Source: M3007 sp964484205
Lineage (GTDB): Bacteria > Bacteroidota > Bacteroidia > Chitinophagales > Saprospiraceae
DNA length: 64,000 nt
Direction: 5' to 3'
NCBI GenBank assembly: GCA_964484205.1
Contig: CAZAEZ010000024.1
Span: forward strand, 27,970-91,969
Numbering within the stretch: the stretch's first letter is position 1; each line of letters begins with the position of its first letter. A program made the translations under genes and the position numbers. Positions 52,701 to 59,810 of this stretch are shown here, piece by piece. The notes beneath the pieces were generated by a model that saw only the letters and a program-made list of their open reading frames with translations, was not told the origin of the DNA and searched no databases.

Positions 52701-53842
52701 TACGCCAGGTTGGGCGTTTGGGAGGAGGCCGTGCCCATCATCACCTCGCCCAGGTCGAGTTCGTCGAGCAGGCGATGGTAAATGCGCAACTCGTCGAGCC
52801 GGCCTTCCCAGCTGCCGGAAGCGCCGGTGCGGGCGCCAAGCCGCAGTTCCGCTGCAGTAGTCGGTACCGGCAATTCGGCGATGCCGGCCAGTGTGCCGTC
52901 GATATACAGCCGGCCTTTGCCGCCGGCCTCGACGCTGAGGGTCACGTGGTGCCAGCCGTTTTTGGTGCTGTCGGGAAATTGCGCGCTGAGCAGAGCGGCG
53001 CCGCCGGCCGTTTGGGCGACCTCGATGCCTTCGTGTCCGCCGGAACTGGCGAGCGGCCGCACGTAGAGTTTATCGTCAAAACTCAACAGCCCGCCGTTGG
53101 CCGCCGCGCCGGTTGTTTTGATCCAAAATGTCAGCGTCCAGGCGCCGTTGGTTGCCGGGAGCAGGTTTTTGGTGCTGGTGTCGGCTTCGGCAAAAGCGCC
53201 GGCGGTGGGGCCGAAACCGGCCGAAAAGCCCTGCAGCGGCGTGAGCGCCACAAAGGCATCGGGCACGGGTTTGCCGCTGGGCGTTTGCACCCAGCCGGTG
53301 ACTACGCCGTCGGGCACCTGGAAACCGATGGCTGCGCCGCGGCCGCCTTCGCCAAATTCATTGATGCCGAGCACTTCGTAGTTGTATGGCCGCCCGGCGA
53401 TGACGTTGAAATCGTTGTAGTTGAAAGTTTTTTTATCCAGCAGCGCCAGAAAAACCCCGTCGCGGTAAAGTTTGAACCCTTCCGTGGGCGGAGCGCTCAA
53501 GGGGTCGACTGTCCAGGACACCTGGATACGGTCGAGCAGCTCGCCCTGGGTGGCATGCACGATGGGCCGCAGCGGCGGTATCTGGTAGATCGCCCAGAAG
53601 CCCTGCTGGGAGATGTGGGATTGTGAAATGACATTGCCCACGACCGTTTGCCCGATGGAGTGGCTGGAGCGGTTACGGATAGAAAATGCGTCGGTGACGC
53701 CGCCGTAGTCGAGAAATACCTGCCCCTGGGTGATGGGCTGGTCTACGGCATTGCATTGAACGTCCTGTTGTTGTGCCAGTGCGGGTGTGAGCATGGCGCT
53801 GCAACAGAGCAGTATGGTGTAAAATATGATACGTTTGAACAT
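46790..53842 (-). CDS. Giant secreted multidomain protein with T9SS type A sorting domain
   Basis: A 2,350-residue protein with signal peptide (IIFYTILLCCSAMLTPALAQ) and a C-terminal sorting domain (last ~85 residues: LEVQPNPFTDATTIFF, then LLITDVAGRLVLQQEI and AGMYFIRLETPEGAVVRKVLRQ) that directs export by T9SS and surface attachment. Between them lie an Fn3-like region (~95-190), two laminin-G/concanavalin-like domains (~225-370 and ~455-630, RKNGWHHVTLSVEAGGKGRLYIDGTLAG type), Ig/carboxypeptidase-like repeats, an SbsA-like Ig segment (PSDGVYQVGDEISFTFNQHVNC) and a C-terminal half of repeated beta modules. No catalytic domain is recognised; it is probably an adhesin. A 40-base gap separates it from the gene upstream. 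ATG at 53842 is preferred to a TTG at 53848. Confidence 0.88.
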   Translation of the reverse strand: MFKRIIFYTILLCCSAMLTPALAQQQDVQCNAVDQPITQGQVFLDYGGVTDAFSIRNRSSHSIGQTVVGNVISQSHISQQGFWAIYQIPPLRPIVHATQGELLDRIQVSWTVDPLSAPPTEGFKLYRDGVFLALLDKKTFNYNDFNVIAGRPYNYEVLGINEFGEGGRGAAIGFQVPDGVVTGWVQTPSGKPVPDAFVALTPLQGFSAGFGPTAGAFAEADTSTKNLLPATNGAWTLTFWIKTTGAAANGGLLSFDDKLYVRPLASSGGHEGIEVAQTAGGAALLSAQFPDSTKNGWHHVTLSVEAGGKGRLYIDGTLAGIAELPVPTTAAELRLGARTGASGSWEGRLDELRIYHRLLDELDLGEVMMGTASSQTPNLAYYWKMDEELGTGSFDVLRRNKLFFCGAQFDTDRPHVRTMGKTNQDGFYRIESASYGTGTTFLAEPMKNFYLHRALKFVPGEGDYATLPDFSLTPKSTLELWVNNSDPAGDQCLLAKKWGANEFRLFLRQSGLESDVFVHLNGQDHNLGALGMGYQHLALSIDSSAAGHTVRAFKNGVPFGSPQVFTGLTGNFSDTTQNWMLGARPTGPGTQADHFDGLIDEFAVYDTTLSTAAVLGHFQNARDPQEKGLRVYFPLDEGSGKFLHNTGSVLLPDGTNEGAAWSAFAIRQKVTPHEFTPGTRQVTLNPSVTSVDQVDFTDRSTVPLTGYVRYKNTDCFAQKVEILVNGDSYSPKIFTDSTGKFEIDFDPGFTGRLTPKFEDHNFIPAFWEVTNVVSPIAGILFNDITTRTVGGQIAGGDCKKSIIKAPPGQGQGTVCTITLRSTDGCLERHVTLNNQEGDYTFADVPPLGELTLAITEHSDPDIKSAFQTQGGATLDLTKTDTVVNFTYYAPPIVEIASGLDPIPGCTPSVIVLDQSELVTLEIKLKEQYEEILDTDMNVIDDGVCYLDTANFELLNGFAEINQDTTMSGGSLKYQFRVGGPNPSPPYLKTLQVVGTSVAGRTGSLLRQAIVTGILNKGSTFTTLLPETPFLILRDPPGDASYSYLEKDSTVCTTTSFAHENTLGLGGGGAFHLGGDVTIVAAPLGVGVIENQGVIFDTEISLIKTIVNTNENSMQTCMTFSSKVATSDGSNYVGEDADLYMGAALDLKFGIADKVTFDPSTCSADATTVLNVEPGNKPTTFVYSQAYIENYLRPYLQNIAADPGTVDSVKQQSLKSDTLWANIIERNRGLKEKAKLKRHISFDATTSFEYSETSGSASSSSSQSGGGLDFSTVTHIGYTFQEFGIEGIIDISNSSSTLDGSGSEDGKGITTGYVLADDDANDAFSLDVLMDSVYNTPVFKLFAGQTSCPWEEGTAHREWPNLQLAQGTGFVAENIPAHEPAVFELELGNLSATNEDMTYSFSAIPGSNPHGAVIRLNGQALNGQPIQFFLPYGESTHLTLTIERGPLEYEYDSLQVALFSQCEYDADLSLGTAPDSVYFSRLYLGARFIRPCSEVNINVPEQNWVVINNDPNQPGTLRRITVSGYDRNSEDFQLIRVQYRRANGDGAWINITGPTGAERYNPNWSGYAGQTDTLEPGFTQFLWETAGLGDGPYEIHAWAVCTGDASDKPGFSEIIEGRIDREPPSLVGVPQPSDGVYQVGDEISFTFNQHVNCDKLIQATGPPVVKNNVGLFDATTGNLIDISITCFENKIVLDPSFDNTFYENRILRAELHDIEDLTGNKGSAYTWEFYVDRNELAWLTDSIGMTKYEDNIQSVVARIHNRGGYPTPFKIKDLPDWVRVVPDTGVLAANEIRDIRFEVDSSLAFGHWTDSITLHTVTGQNPFFMGGDERLPLGVRVICRPPDWQMNAGLYQNSMNLVLELDIEGAVSRDVEDIVAAYIDDELRGRSYVQYVPQVDKWLAYLTVYGKPDDTGKPIRLDIWDASACLRYSPAEEIFAFEHDHVIGIPDAPQVIHTTSLVLREIQVGYGWNWLSFNLAFPNDSLHVVFAPMLYPYAIRSQTEVSVYDSDFSFWAGSLTNLNNSTMYVYGNLEDEVLPIMGHVIDPADMPLPLVQGWNWISYIPNYALPVNEALKTVNAQYGDLIKSQTGFAQYLDAQSGWVGNLKFMAPPNGYQIRVADSASILLYPPPVNPQMKGVPFSESRGENTPLAPYWTVNPAQYEFSMTLIGMLADTSGNATTGTMELGAFAGNEVRGAAQAIYVAPLQAHLFFLTMYANNSGELLNFKLYDSDDGQVRPLTEEMNFVSNLHQGDVQDPVPFTLKTVGLAEPAAALYLEVQPNPFTDATTIFFNSDQHRDVRLLITDVAGRLVLQQEIAAAPGMNSLRWNTGSVQAGMYFIRLETPEGAVVRKVLRQ

Positions 53843-53888
53843 GATCAATCGACGTTTAAAGTGTTAAAAAAATGGTTGACACTTTCCG

Positions 53889-54863
53889 TCAATTGATGCG
53901 GATGTAAATGTAGAGGTTGATGTTTTTGGGACGGGTTTCAGTGTGGCCGGTATCGGAAGTTGAATGACTAGCATTTGTACCATAGAAATCTATGCCGTAT
54001 GTATCGCCACCGCCATCGTCATTATCGCCTGTCCACAAATAGCCCGGGCTACCAGACACCTGTGAAGTCCAACTTCCTCCTGCCGGAACGTCTATTGTAC
54101 CCGCACCATAGTTGGTTGGGTCTTTTTTTGTTTCAACCTTTGAAATATACCTATCTTGAATACTTCCATGGTTATGCTTTTTAAAATCATCCGATTGCAC
54201 GGTTGCAATCGAAGAGTTGGAATTTCTGTCCGGGTCATTGTCGCTGCTGTTGGAGAACTCCTGTGCACGAAGAAAGAGCCCTCCGGCATTGGGGATGGAG
54301 GAAACACCGTGTTGGGTCAATTTGGAGCCTGAAATAGACCGGCCGTCCATCGGTATCCAGCAGTTGCCGTTCACCTTGGCAAATTCGGTAGGGTTTAAGA
54401 TGGAGTATTTCACATCACCGACTGCGCCGGAGCACACGACCTCGTTGGCGGACAAGGCGGATTGGGCATTGGCCACGGAAAAGGCATACGGTGCGTAGGA
54501 TAGTTCCGTGCGTGGTACAAGTTCGTAGTTGCCGACTTTCACGCCCAGGTAGAGGGTGCCCGCGAAATCGGCGGGCTTGAGCGGTGTGGAAGTGCCCAGG
54601 TAGTGGCTGTAAATACCGCCGACCACTTCCACGGAGGCATCTTCCGACCAGAGAGCCGTGCCGCCGCTGGTTACGTTGTAGAGGTTGAATGTGACATCGT
54701 AACTGCCGTCGGCCACGGTGACGCCGTTGGCGGTTTTGAGCGTACCCTGCACGCTGATCTTTGGGTTGTTTTGCGCCTGCAAAGGCACTGCGAACAAACA
54801 GGCAAGTGCCAAAAGAAGGCCGGTGGAAAGAGAAAAGAAGTGTTGAAATGTCTGCTTTTTCAT
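53889..54863 (-). CDS. Secreted protein with phage-tail-collar-like C-terminus
   Basis: A 324-residue protein with a signal peptide (LSTGLLLALACLFAVPLQAQ). The first ~130 residues (ISVQGTLKTANGVTVADGSYDVTFNLYN, LWSEDASVEVVGG, LYLGVKVGNYELVPRTELSYAPYAFSVANA) are the Bacteroidota surface module found before tail-fibre-like domains. The C-terminus, MDGRSISGSKLTQHG, GGLFLRAQE and HTETRPKNINLYIYIRIN, follows the collar/tail-fibre pattern. It lacks other phage genes nearby, so I take it as a host surface protein using a tail-fibre fold. It lies 46 bases upstream of the giant T9SS protein on the same strand and may be co-transcribed. Confidence 0.78.
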   Translation of the reverse strand: MKKQTFQHFFSLSTGLLLALACLFAVPLQAQNNPKISVQGTLKTANGVTVADGSYDVTFNLYNVTSGGTALWSEDASVEVVGGIYSHYLGTSTPLKPADFAGTLYLGVKVGNYELVPRTELSYAPYAFSVANAQSALSANEVVCSGAVGDVKYSILNPTEFAKVNGNCWIPMDGRSISGSKLTQHGVSSIPNAGGLFLRAQEFSNSSDNDPDRNSNSSIATVQSDDFKKHNHGSIQDRYISKVETKKDPTNYGAGTIDVPAGGSWTSQVSGSPGYLWTGDNDDGGGDTYGIDFYGTNASHSTSDTGHTETRPKNINLYIYIRIN

Positions 54864-55191
54864 AACGATATTTTATTGATGATGGTGATAATTCAACCAG
54901 GGTGATGCAGCCGGAGCTGCGTTTTTATTCGTGCAAATAATCCCGGCGCCGTTCCGGCAAATACCGGAGCAGCCTTGCAGGCATATCGATCATTGAGCGG
55001 GGGGGGGCGTTTCCGGCCGGCCGGAAACGGATGCCATGGAAAGTGTTTGTTTCAATTTAGCATGGGGATTAAAACGGGGCGGCGCCTTCGAAAACGGCAC
55101 AGGGCAAAAATGGGGAAGCTCAATGGGCTAAATCCGTCAATCTGGTAGCTGAATCCGTCAAAATTGCCCCCAAAGCGCCCAAAAAAAGCGC
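54864..55191. other. Intergenic region with a perfect 22-bp palindrome
   Basis: A run of nine G (55000-55008) is followed by CGTTTCCGGCCGGCCGGAAACG (~55009-55030) with no spacer. The rest of this gap shows no gene and no clear promoter. It separates two minus-strand genes. Confidence 0.6.
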
Positions 55192-55752
55192 TCAGCCCGC
55201 CAAATACGCCGAGGGCGACTTCCCGAACCGCGCCCGGAAGCAGCGCGAAAAAGCACGGGCATCACGGTACCCGACGTTGAACGCCAGCCGGGCAACAGTG
55301 TGGTGCCGGCCGGTTTCCAGCAGTTGCCGGGCCGCGTCCAGCCGTAATTTTTGCAGGTATTGTTGCGGTGTCTGCCCGGTCAGGCGTTTCACCTTGCGCA
55401 ACAAGGTGGAAGCGCTCATGGCAAATGCATTTGCCAGCACAGTCATTGTCAGGGTATCGTCGGCCAGGTGGTGGCGCACGAACCGTTCGAAGGTTTCCAG
55501 CCACATGCGGTCGGTAGGCGCCATTGGCGACCGGGCCTCCCGGGCGTGCAGCAGGCGATTGCGTTGCGACGCCCATTCGGTTGTGCCGGCGGCTTGCGCG
55601 GGAGCGCCCACCCTGCCGAAATCCAGGCCATAGAGCAGGTTGGCGGGAATACGGCGCGGGAGACTTCCGTTTTTTTCCATTCGCGATGGGTCCATTGTTG
55701 GTGAAACTGATGTCCCGGCGCCATTGAGTGTCGGCGAGCCGGCGAGATGCAT
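55192..55752 (-). CDS. AraC-family transcriptional regulator
   Basis: A 186-residue protein; the last ~105 residues form the AraC DNA-binding domain (DTLTMTVLANAFAMSASTLLRKVKRLTGQTPQQYLQKLRL, then HHTVARLAFNVGYRDARAFSRCFRARFGKSPSAYL). The N-terminal ~80 residues are not a recognised sensing domain (LLYGLDFGRVGAPAQAAGTTEWA). The HTH is closely similar to that of the hybrid sensor at 59.8 kb (LLRQLKRLTGLTPQQYLQ), so it may be the remnant of a duplicated hybrid regulator that lost its sensor. ATG at 55752 is the first; the protein may start at a later Met. Confidence 0.72.
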   Translation of the reverse strand: MHLAGSPTLNGAGTSVSPTMDPSRMEKNGSLPRRIPANLLYGLDFGRVGAPAQAAGTTEWASQRNRLLHAREARSPMAPTDRMWLETFERFVRHHLADDTLTMTVLANAFAMSASTLLRKVKRLTGQTPQQYLQKLRLDAARQLLETGRHHTVARLAFNVGYRDARAFSRCFRARFGKSPSAYLAG

Positions 55753-55867
55753 GTCCTGCAAAGGTGGAGCCCCCCGCCGGCCCCGGTAAGCGCGGAAATA
55801 CCCGGATTGGAAAACCGGTTAGTTGTACCCGAAATACCCGTAGAAATACCTGTTTTGCGGCGTAAGG

Positions 55868-55898
55868 TTTGGCATGGCTGACGGAGTAAAGTACATTG
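55868..55898 (+). promoter_or_regulatory. Possible promoter of the two-component operon
   Basis: TTTG (55868-55871) and TACATTG (55892-55898) are 20 bases apart, with one mismatch to TAnnTTTG. The first ATG of the operon is at 55931. Confidence 0.4.
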
Positions 55899-55930
55899 CG
55901 TCAAATTCAACGTTCAACGCAATACGACAC

Positions 55931-56368
55931 ATGAACTGGAAACTCAACTACTGGACGCTGCTCTTCGCCATCGCCGCAGCCGGCCTGGTTTACCAATGGA
56001 ATGCCGCCCGGCCGTTGGCTGACGACAAACCCACCTCACCCTATAATATTCCGGACTCTATCGCCGATGCGCGCAGGCTGCTCTATGCATCCGACTACGC
56101 GCCCAAAGTGCAAACATTTGCAGCCGACAGCTGCAACACGGTAAACGGAGGCGTCCTGTTTTTCGGCATCCATGAAGCCGAGTTGGCAGCAATGGCCGGC
56201 GTATTTACCGCTGCCGACAGTGTGACCGCTTTTTTGGGGCTCATCCCGGGAACCGGCGGCGCCCAGGATACGCTCGACCTCATGTTTGAGGTGTATCCCA
56301 TTTATGAGCCGCTGGCGCCGGTGTACTATGATTTCACCAAGCCCTGCCCGCCCTGCTCCGGCAACTAA
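55931..56368 (+). CDS. Small exported protein of unknown function
   Basis: A 145-residue protein with an N-terminal hydrophobic segment (NYWTLLFAIAAAGLVYQW). The remainder, including SIADARRLLYASDYAPKVQTFAADSCNTVNGGVLFFGIHEAELAAMAG and a Pro/Cys-rich end (PCPPCSGN), matches nothing I recognise. Two C-terminal cysteines form CPPC, like a thioredoxin-type dithiol, but without a fold to support that. It lies 18 bases before a membrane protein and belongs to the operon that ends in a histidine kinase and response regulator. Confidence 0.6.
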   Translation: MNWKLNYWTLLFAIAAAGLVYQWNAARPLADDKPTSPYNIPDSIADARRLLYASDYAPKVQTFAADSCNTVNGGVLFFGIHEAELAAMAGVFTAADSVTAFLGLIPGTGGAQDTLDLMFEVYPIYEPLAPVYYDFTKPCPPCSGN

Positions 56369-56386
56369 CCACCCAATCAAACCCCG

Positions 56387-57067
56387 ATGGGATCGATGCA
56401 GGAAATATGGTACTGGTTTTCCGAAGCGGCACGGTACTGCGCCGGGCTGAGCCTGTTGCTTTTGATCCTGAAATTCAGGCGCTTGCCCTGGTTGTTCCGG
56501 ATATTGATATTTATACTGGCCGTCGACCTGCTCACCGAAAGCCTGGCCACCTGGATGTTCTTCCGGCAGATCAACAACATGCCGCTGCTGCACCTGTACA
56601 CGCTGCTGAGTTTTTGGTTGTTTTCGCTTTTTTACCGGGAATTGTTCCGAAAAAAACCGTTCGTCCGCCGCTATTTCTGGCCGTATATGGCGGTGGTGAC
56701 CCTGCTTTTGATCGCCAACACACTCTGGCTCGAACCCATCAACGGCTTCAACAGCAATGCCAAAACGCTCGTGCAGGCGCTGTTTATCGCCTATGTCGTG
56801 TACTACCTGTTCGACGCCTTCGGCAAAACGGATTTTTTACAACCCAACGACCTGGCCATCAGCCTGGTCAACATGGCAATTTTAATTTACAACGCCGGTA
56901 GCCTGTTTATTTTTATGTTTGCCAAAACACTGAACAACGGCCTGCTTTCCCCCAAAGCCCAGAGCGGATTGTGGATGATGAACAGTTTGCTCTACCTGAT
57001 CTTTCAACTGCTGTTGCTGTTTGCGGTATGGATACAAGCTTTCAAGGCGACGAAATCCTCCTCCTGA
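56387..57067 (+). CDS. Polytopic membrane protein of unknown function in a two-component operon
   Basis: A 226-residue protein with six or seven hydrophobic helices: LSLLLLILKF, LFRILIFILAVDLLTESL, LLHLYTLLSFWLFSLFY, YMAVVTLLLIANTLWL, LVQALFIAYVVYYLFDAFG, LVNMAILIYNAGSLFIFMFA and SLLYLIFQLLLLFAVWIQAF. Such proteins often precede sensor kinases in Bacteroidota, and the stop overlaps the kinase start by 40 bases. It may be the signal-sensing partner of the kinase, which has only one membrane helix itself; that is inference from position. Confidence 0.72.
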   Translation: MGSMQEIWYWFSEAARYCAGLSLLLLILKFRRLPWLFRILIFILAVDLLTESLATWMFFRQINNMPLLHLYTLLSFWLFSLFYRELFRKKPFVRRYFWPYMAVVTLLLIANTLWLEPINGFNSNAKTLVQALFIAYVVYYLFDAFGKTDFLQPNDLAISLVNMAILIYNAGSLFIFMFAKTLNNGLLSPKAQSGLWMMNSLLYLIFQLLLLFAVWIQAFKATKSSS

Positions 57068-57831
57068 TCACCGTCGGCGTGCTGATCATGCTCCTGCTGG
57101 CCTTTGCCCTGATCGGCTTTTTTTTGCTGTCGCAACGAAAACTGAACAGCGCGCGCCAAAAAGCGCACGACTTGCAACTGGAACACCGCGAACAACTGCT
57201 CTACAGCACCCTGCAAACGCAGGAAAACGAGCGGCGCCGGATCGCCAAAGACCTGCACGACGCCGTCGGCTCCAAACTCAATGTGCTCAACCTCAACCTC
57301 CACCGCCTGAAAAAACAGGCGCCCGACACACCGGATATCGCCGAAACCGTACACGAACTTTTTGGCGTGATCAACACGACCATCGACACCACCCGGCGCA
57401 TCGCACACGACCTGCTGCCGCCCACACTCGAAAACTTCGGCCTCGCGGAAGCCCTGGCCGAACTCTGCGCCCAGTACCGCCAAAGCGGCGCTCTGAACAT
57501 CGAATTTGAAGCGAAAGAAAACAGCGCCGTCCAGCCGGACAAAACGGCGGAGCTCAACCTGTTCCGGGTCGCCCAGGAACTCATCGCCAACTCGGTAAAA
57601 CATGGCCCGGCCACCCAAATTTACCTGTACCTCTGGCGAATGCCTGCGGAAATCCGGATGGACTACCGCGACAACGGGCCGGGTTTCGACCCCGCCGCCG
57701 CCGGCTACAAACCGGGCCTGGGCATGCTGAACATCGAAAGCCGCCTGCGCATGATCGGCGCCGAATTTCAACTGGACACTGCGCCCGACAAAGGCGTCAG
57801 GGCTAAAATAAAATACATTTATCCAACATGA
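57028..57831 (+). CDS. Sensor histidine kinase (HisKA_3 type)
   Basis: A 267-residue kinase with one N-terminal helix (ILLLITVGVLIMLLLAFALIGFFLL) and a short coiled region. The HisKA_3 dimerisation motif is RRIAKDLHDAVGSKLN (phosphorylated His), followed by ATPase elements: LNLFRVAQELIANSVKHG (N box) and YRDNGPGFDPAAAGYKPGLGMLNIESRL (G boxes). It should phosphorylate the adjacent NarL-type regulator, with which it overlaps by 4 bases. ATG at 57028 fits; earlier starts overlap the upstream gene further. Confidence 0.92.
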   Translation: MDTSFQGDEILLLITVGVLIMLLLAFALIGFFLLSQRKLNSARQKAHDLQLEHREQLLYSTLQTQENERRRIAKDLHDAVGSKLNVLNLNLHRLKKQAPDTPDIAETVHELFGVINTTIDTTRRIAHDLLPPTLENFGLAEALAELCAQYRQSGALNIEFEAKENSAVQPDKTAELNLFRVAQELIANSVKHGPATQIYLYLWRMPAEIRMDYRDNGPGFDPAAAGYKPGLGMLNIESRLRMIGAEFQLDTAPDKGVRAKIKYIYPT

Positions 57832-58511
57832 TACAGCTCGCTATTGCCGACGACGAAGCCTTGTTCCGAAAAGGCATGATCGCCCTGATCCAGGACTGGC
57901 CGGACATGCGCGTTTTGCTGGACGCGAACGACGGAGAAGATTTGTTGGAACAACTCCGGCAGGCCGGTAATTTGCCGGATGTGTTGCTGCTCGACCTCAA
58001 CATGCCGCGCCTCAACGGTATCGAAACGGCAAAAATCATTCGTGAAACGTACCCCGAGTTGAAAATCGTGGTGCTTTCAACCTACTTCAGCAATGCTTTT
58101 GTGTTGAAAATGATCGAGCTCGGGGCCGCTGCTTACCTGCCGAAAAATTCCGATCCTGCCGAAATGCGGCAAACGATTCTCGAGGTTGTGGCCAATGGAT
58201 TTAGTTACAGCCGACCGGTCCTGGAGATTATCCGGCAAAATTTGCAGCAAAAGTCAAAACCCAGGCTCCGCATGCCCTTCGGCATCGAACTGACCACCCG
58301 GGAATTGGAAATCCTGCAATTGATCTGCGAAGAATACACCACGGCCGAAATTGCCGAAAAACTGTACATCAGCCCCCGCACGGTAGACGGGCATCGCAAT
58401 AACCTGCTCGAAAAACTGGGTTGTAAAAACGTGGCGGGTTTGGTGGTGTATGCTATTCAGTATGATCTGGTCCGGCTCGGCGCCGGTGGCACAGATTTTC
58501 ATAACCACTGA
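57828..58511 (+). CDS. NarL/FixJ-type response regulator
   Basis: A 227-residue regulator. The receiver domain has IADDEALFRKGM, the phospho-acceptor aspartate in VLLLDLNMPRLNGIE and GAAAYLPKNSDPAEM (lysine). The C-terminal LuxR-type HTH reads LTTRELEILQLICEEYTTAEIAEKLYISPRTVDGHRNNLLEKL. It overlaps the kinase stop (ATGA), so the pair is translationally coupled. Likely it is controlled by that kinase. A REP-type palindrome follows within six bases of the stop. Confidence 0.93.
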   Translation: MIQLAIADDEALFRKGMIALIQDWPDMRVLLDANDGEDLLEQLRQAGNLPDVLLLDLNMPRLNGIETAKIIRETYPELKIVVLSTYFSNAFVLKMIELGAAAYLPKNSDPAEMRQTILEVVANGFSYSRPVLEIIRQNLQQKSKPRLRMPFGIELTTRELEILQLICEEYTTAEIAEKLYISPRTVDGHRNNLLEKLGCKNVAGLVVYAIQYDLVRLGAGGTDFHNH

Positions 58512-58515
58512 TTTT

Positions 58516-58548
58516 AGCGAGGGGGTCGCTCGAAGCGACCCCCTCGCT
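58516..58548. repeat. REP-type palindrome between the operon and the RAYT gene
   Basis: GCGAGGGGGTCGCT-CGA-AGCGACCCCCTCGC, with A/T added at the ends. It lies between the convergent stops of the response regulator and RAYT genes, 16 bases before the latter. The same arms flank the array downstream. Confidence 0.92.
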
Positions 58549-58563
58549 TCTTAAATCCGCTTC

Positions 58564-59181
58564 TTAAACCAAAAACAAGAGTTCTTTTGCCAGTTTTTGT
58601 TGGCACAGAGTGCCCTTTCGCAAACCCGCGAAATCGGGAGCAGAAGAATACGCCCAGTCCTCCGCTTTTTCTACCAATTTTGCTTTGACCGGATTGTTGT
58701 GGATGTAGTTGAAACAGGTCGGACCGTACAATTCCCAATTTTGTAGAATTAGGTTGAAATGCGGATGGGTCGGTGGCAGGGTTCTGTCTTCCCAGCCATC
58801 TTTTGCTTGCGTGGTTTGCCGGAAGAGCGAGCCGGTACGGTTCTCCTGCTTGTTTATGGCATTGGTGTACGAGCGCAGCAGCAGCCCGATGGCGTTGTTC
58901 AGGTCGCGAGTGCTGCGCTCGCTCGAAGCGAAGGGGTCGCTTCGAGCGACCCCTTCGCTATTGCCGGGCTTTGGGAGAATCTCTATCTCCAGTACGCTGA
59001 CGTACATCAACCAATGAAAATGATTGGGCATGAGGCAATAACAAAGCAGATCGCCATACGGAAGCAGATACTCGCGCATTTTTCTTAGAAAGAAGTGGTA
59101 GTTCTCATCCTTAAAAAAGATGCGCTGGCGGTTGTTGCCCTGGTTGTAAATGTGATAAATCGTGTTTGGTAAGAATTTCAT
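58564..59181 (-). CDS. REP-associated tyrosine transposase (RAYT/TnpA-REP)
   Basis: A 205-residue single-strand transposase of the IS200/Y1 HUH superfamily. It begins MKFLPNTIYHIYNQGNNRQRIFF, then FFLRKMREYLLPYGDLLCYCLMPNHFHWLMYV, with the HUH pair HFH; the catalytic tyrosine may lie in SYTNAINKQENRTG. Later segments (GPTCFNYIHNNPVKAKL, EDWAYSSAPDF) match the family C-terminus. A palindrome of the surrounding type (58928-58958) is inserted in frame between EIEILPKP and LNNAIGLLL, adding about 20 residues (SEGVARSDPFASSE). The region downstream of its start is an array of truncated copies, so the gene is probably the source of those repeats. Confidence 0.85.
   Translation of the reverse strand: MKFLPNTIYHIYNQGNNRQRIFFKDENYHFFLRKMREYLLPYGDLLCYCLMPNHFHWLMYVSVLEIEILPKPGNSEGVARSDPFASSERSTRDLNNAIGLLLRSYTNAINKQENRTGSLFRQTTQAKDGWEDRTLPPTHPHFNLILQNWELYGPTCFNYIHNNPVKAKLVEKAEDWAYSSAPDFAGLRKGTLCQQKLAKELLFLV
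58928..58958. repeat. REP-type palindrome inside the transposase gene
   Basis: GCGAAGGGGTCGCT-TCG-AGCGACCCCTTCGC. Relative to the flanking copies one pair changed from G-C to A-T on both arms (GCGAG to GCGAA, CTCGC to TTCGC), a compensatory change. It inserts a short peptide in frame. Confidence 0.9.
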
Positions 59182-59800
59182 TTCGATGGATTTAGTTTTG
59201 GTATTGTTCGGAGCGAAGTGGTCGCAGTAGAGCGAGGGGGCCGCTCAAAGCGACCCCCTCGCTTTGTGAACAGGCCCTCCAGCGCCGCATTCACCCATTC
59301 CTCCCTTGAAAAATGCGCTGGCGGTTGGCACCCTGGTTATAAATGTAAAAAATCATGTTTGGTGAGAATTTCATTTCGATGGATTCTGTGTGGAGTAGAG
59401 CGAGGGGGTCGCTCGAAGCGACCCCCTCGCTTTGTGAACAGGCCCTCCAACGCCGCATTCACCCATTCCGCCCTTGAAAAAGATGCGCTGGCGGTTGGCG
59501 CCCTGGTTGTAAATGTGAAAAACCGTATTTGCGGAGAATTTCATTTCGATGGATTCTGTTTTGGTATTACTCGGAATGAAGGGGTTGCAGTAGAGCGAGG
59601 GGGTCGCTCGAAGCGACCCCCTCGCTTTGTGAACAGGCCCTCCAACGCCGCATTCACCCATTCCGCCCTTGAAAAAGATGCGCTGGCGGTTGGCGCCCTG
59701 GTTGTAAATGTGAAAACCCGTATTTGCGGAGAATTTCATTTCGATGGATTCTGTGTGCAGTAGAGCGAGGGGGTCGCTCGAAGCGACCCCCTCGCTGGGC
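59182..59800. repeat. Tandem array of RAYT-5'-end units with REP palindromes
   Basis: Three units of about 168, 195 and 170 bp follow the RAYT start. Palindromes stand at 59232-59263, 59400-59431, 59595-59626 and 59765-59796. Each unit ends with a copy of the first ~23 codons of a related transposase on the minus strand, with ATGs at 59374, 59544 and 59739 (MKFSANTVFHIYNQG). Then comes a unique segment ACGCCGCATTCACCC and GAACAGGCCCTCC. No unit could make an active protein. The palindromes keep their base pairing, except one mismatch in the first. Confidence 0.9.
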
Positions 59801-59810
59801 TGCCCCCTCC

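Noticed and set aside
53889..54863. Prophage tail gene
   Set aside because: It has a signal peptide, a Bacteroidota surface module and no phage neighbours.
59232..59796. CRISPR-like array
   Set aside because: The repeated units are palindromes spaced 168-195 bp apart with homologous, not unique, intervening sequence, and no cas genes are near.
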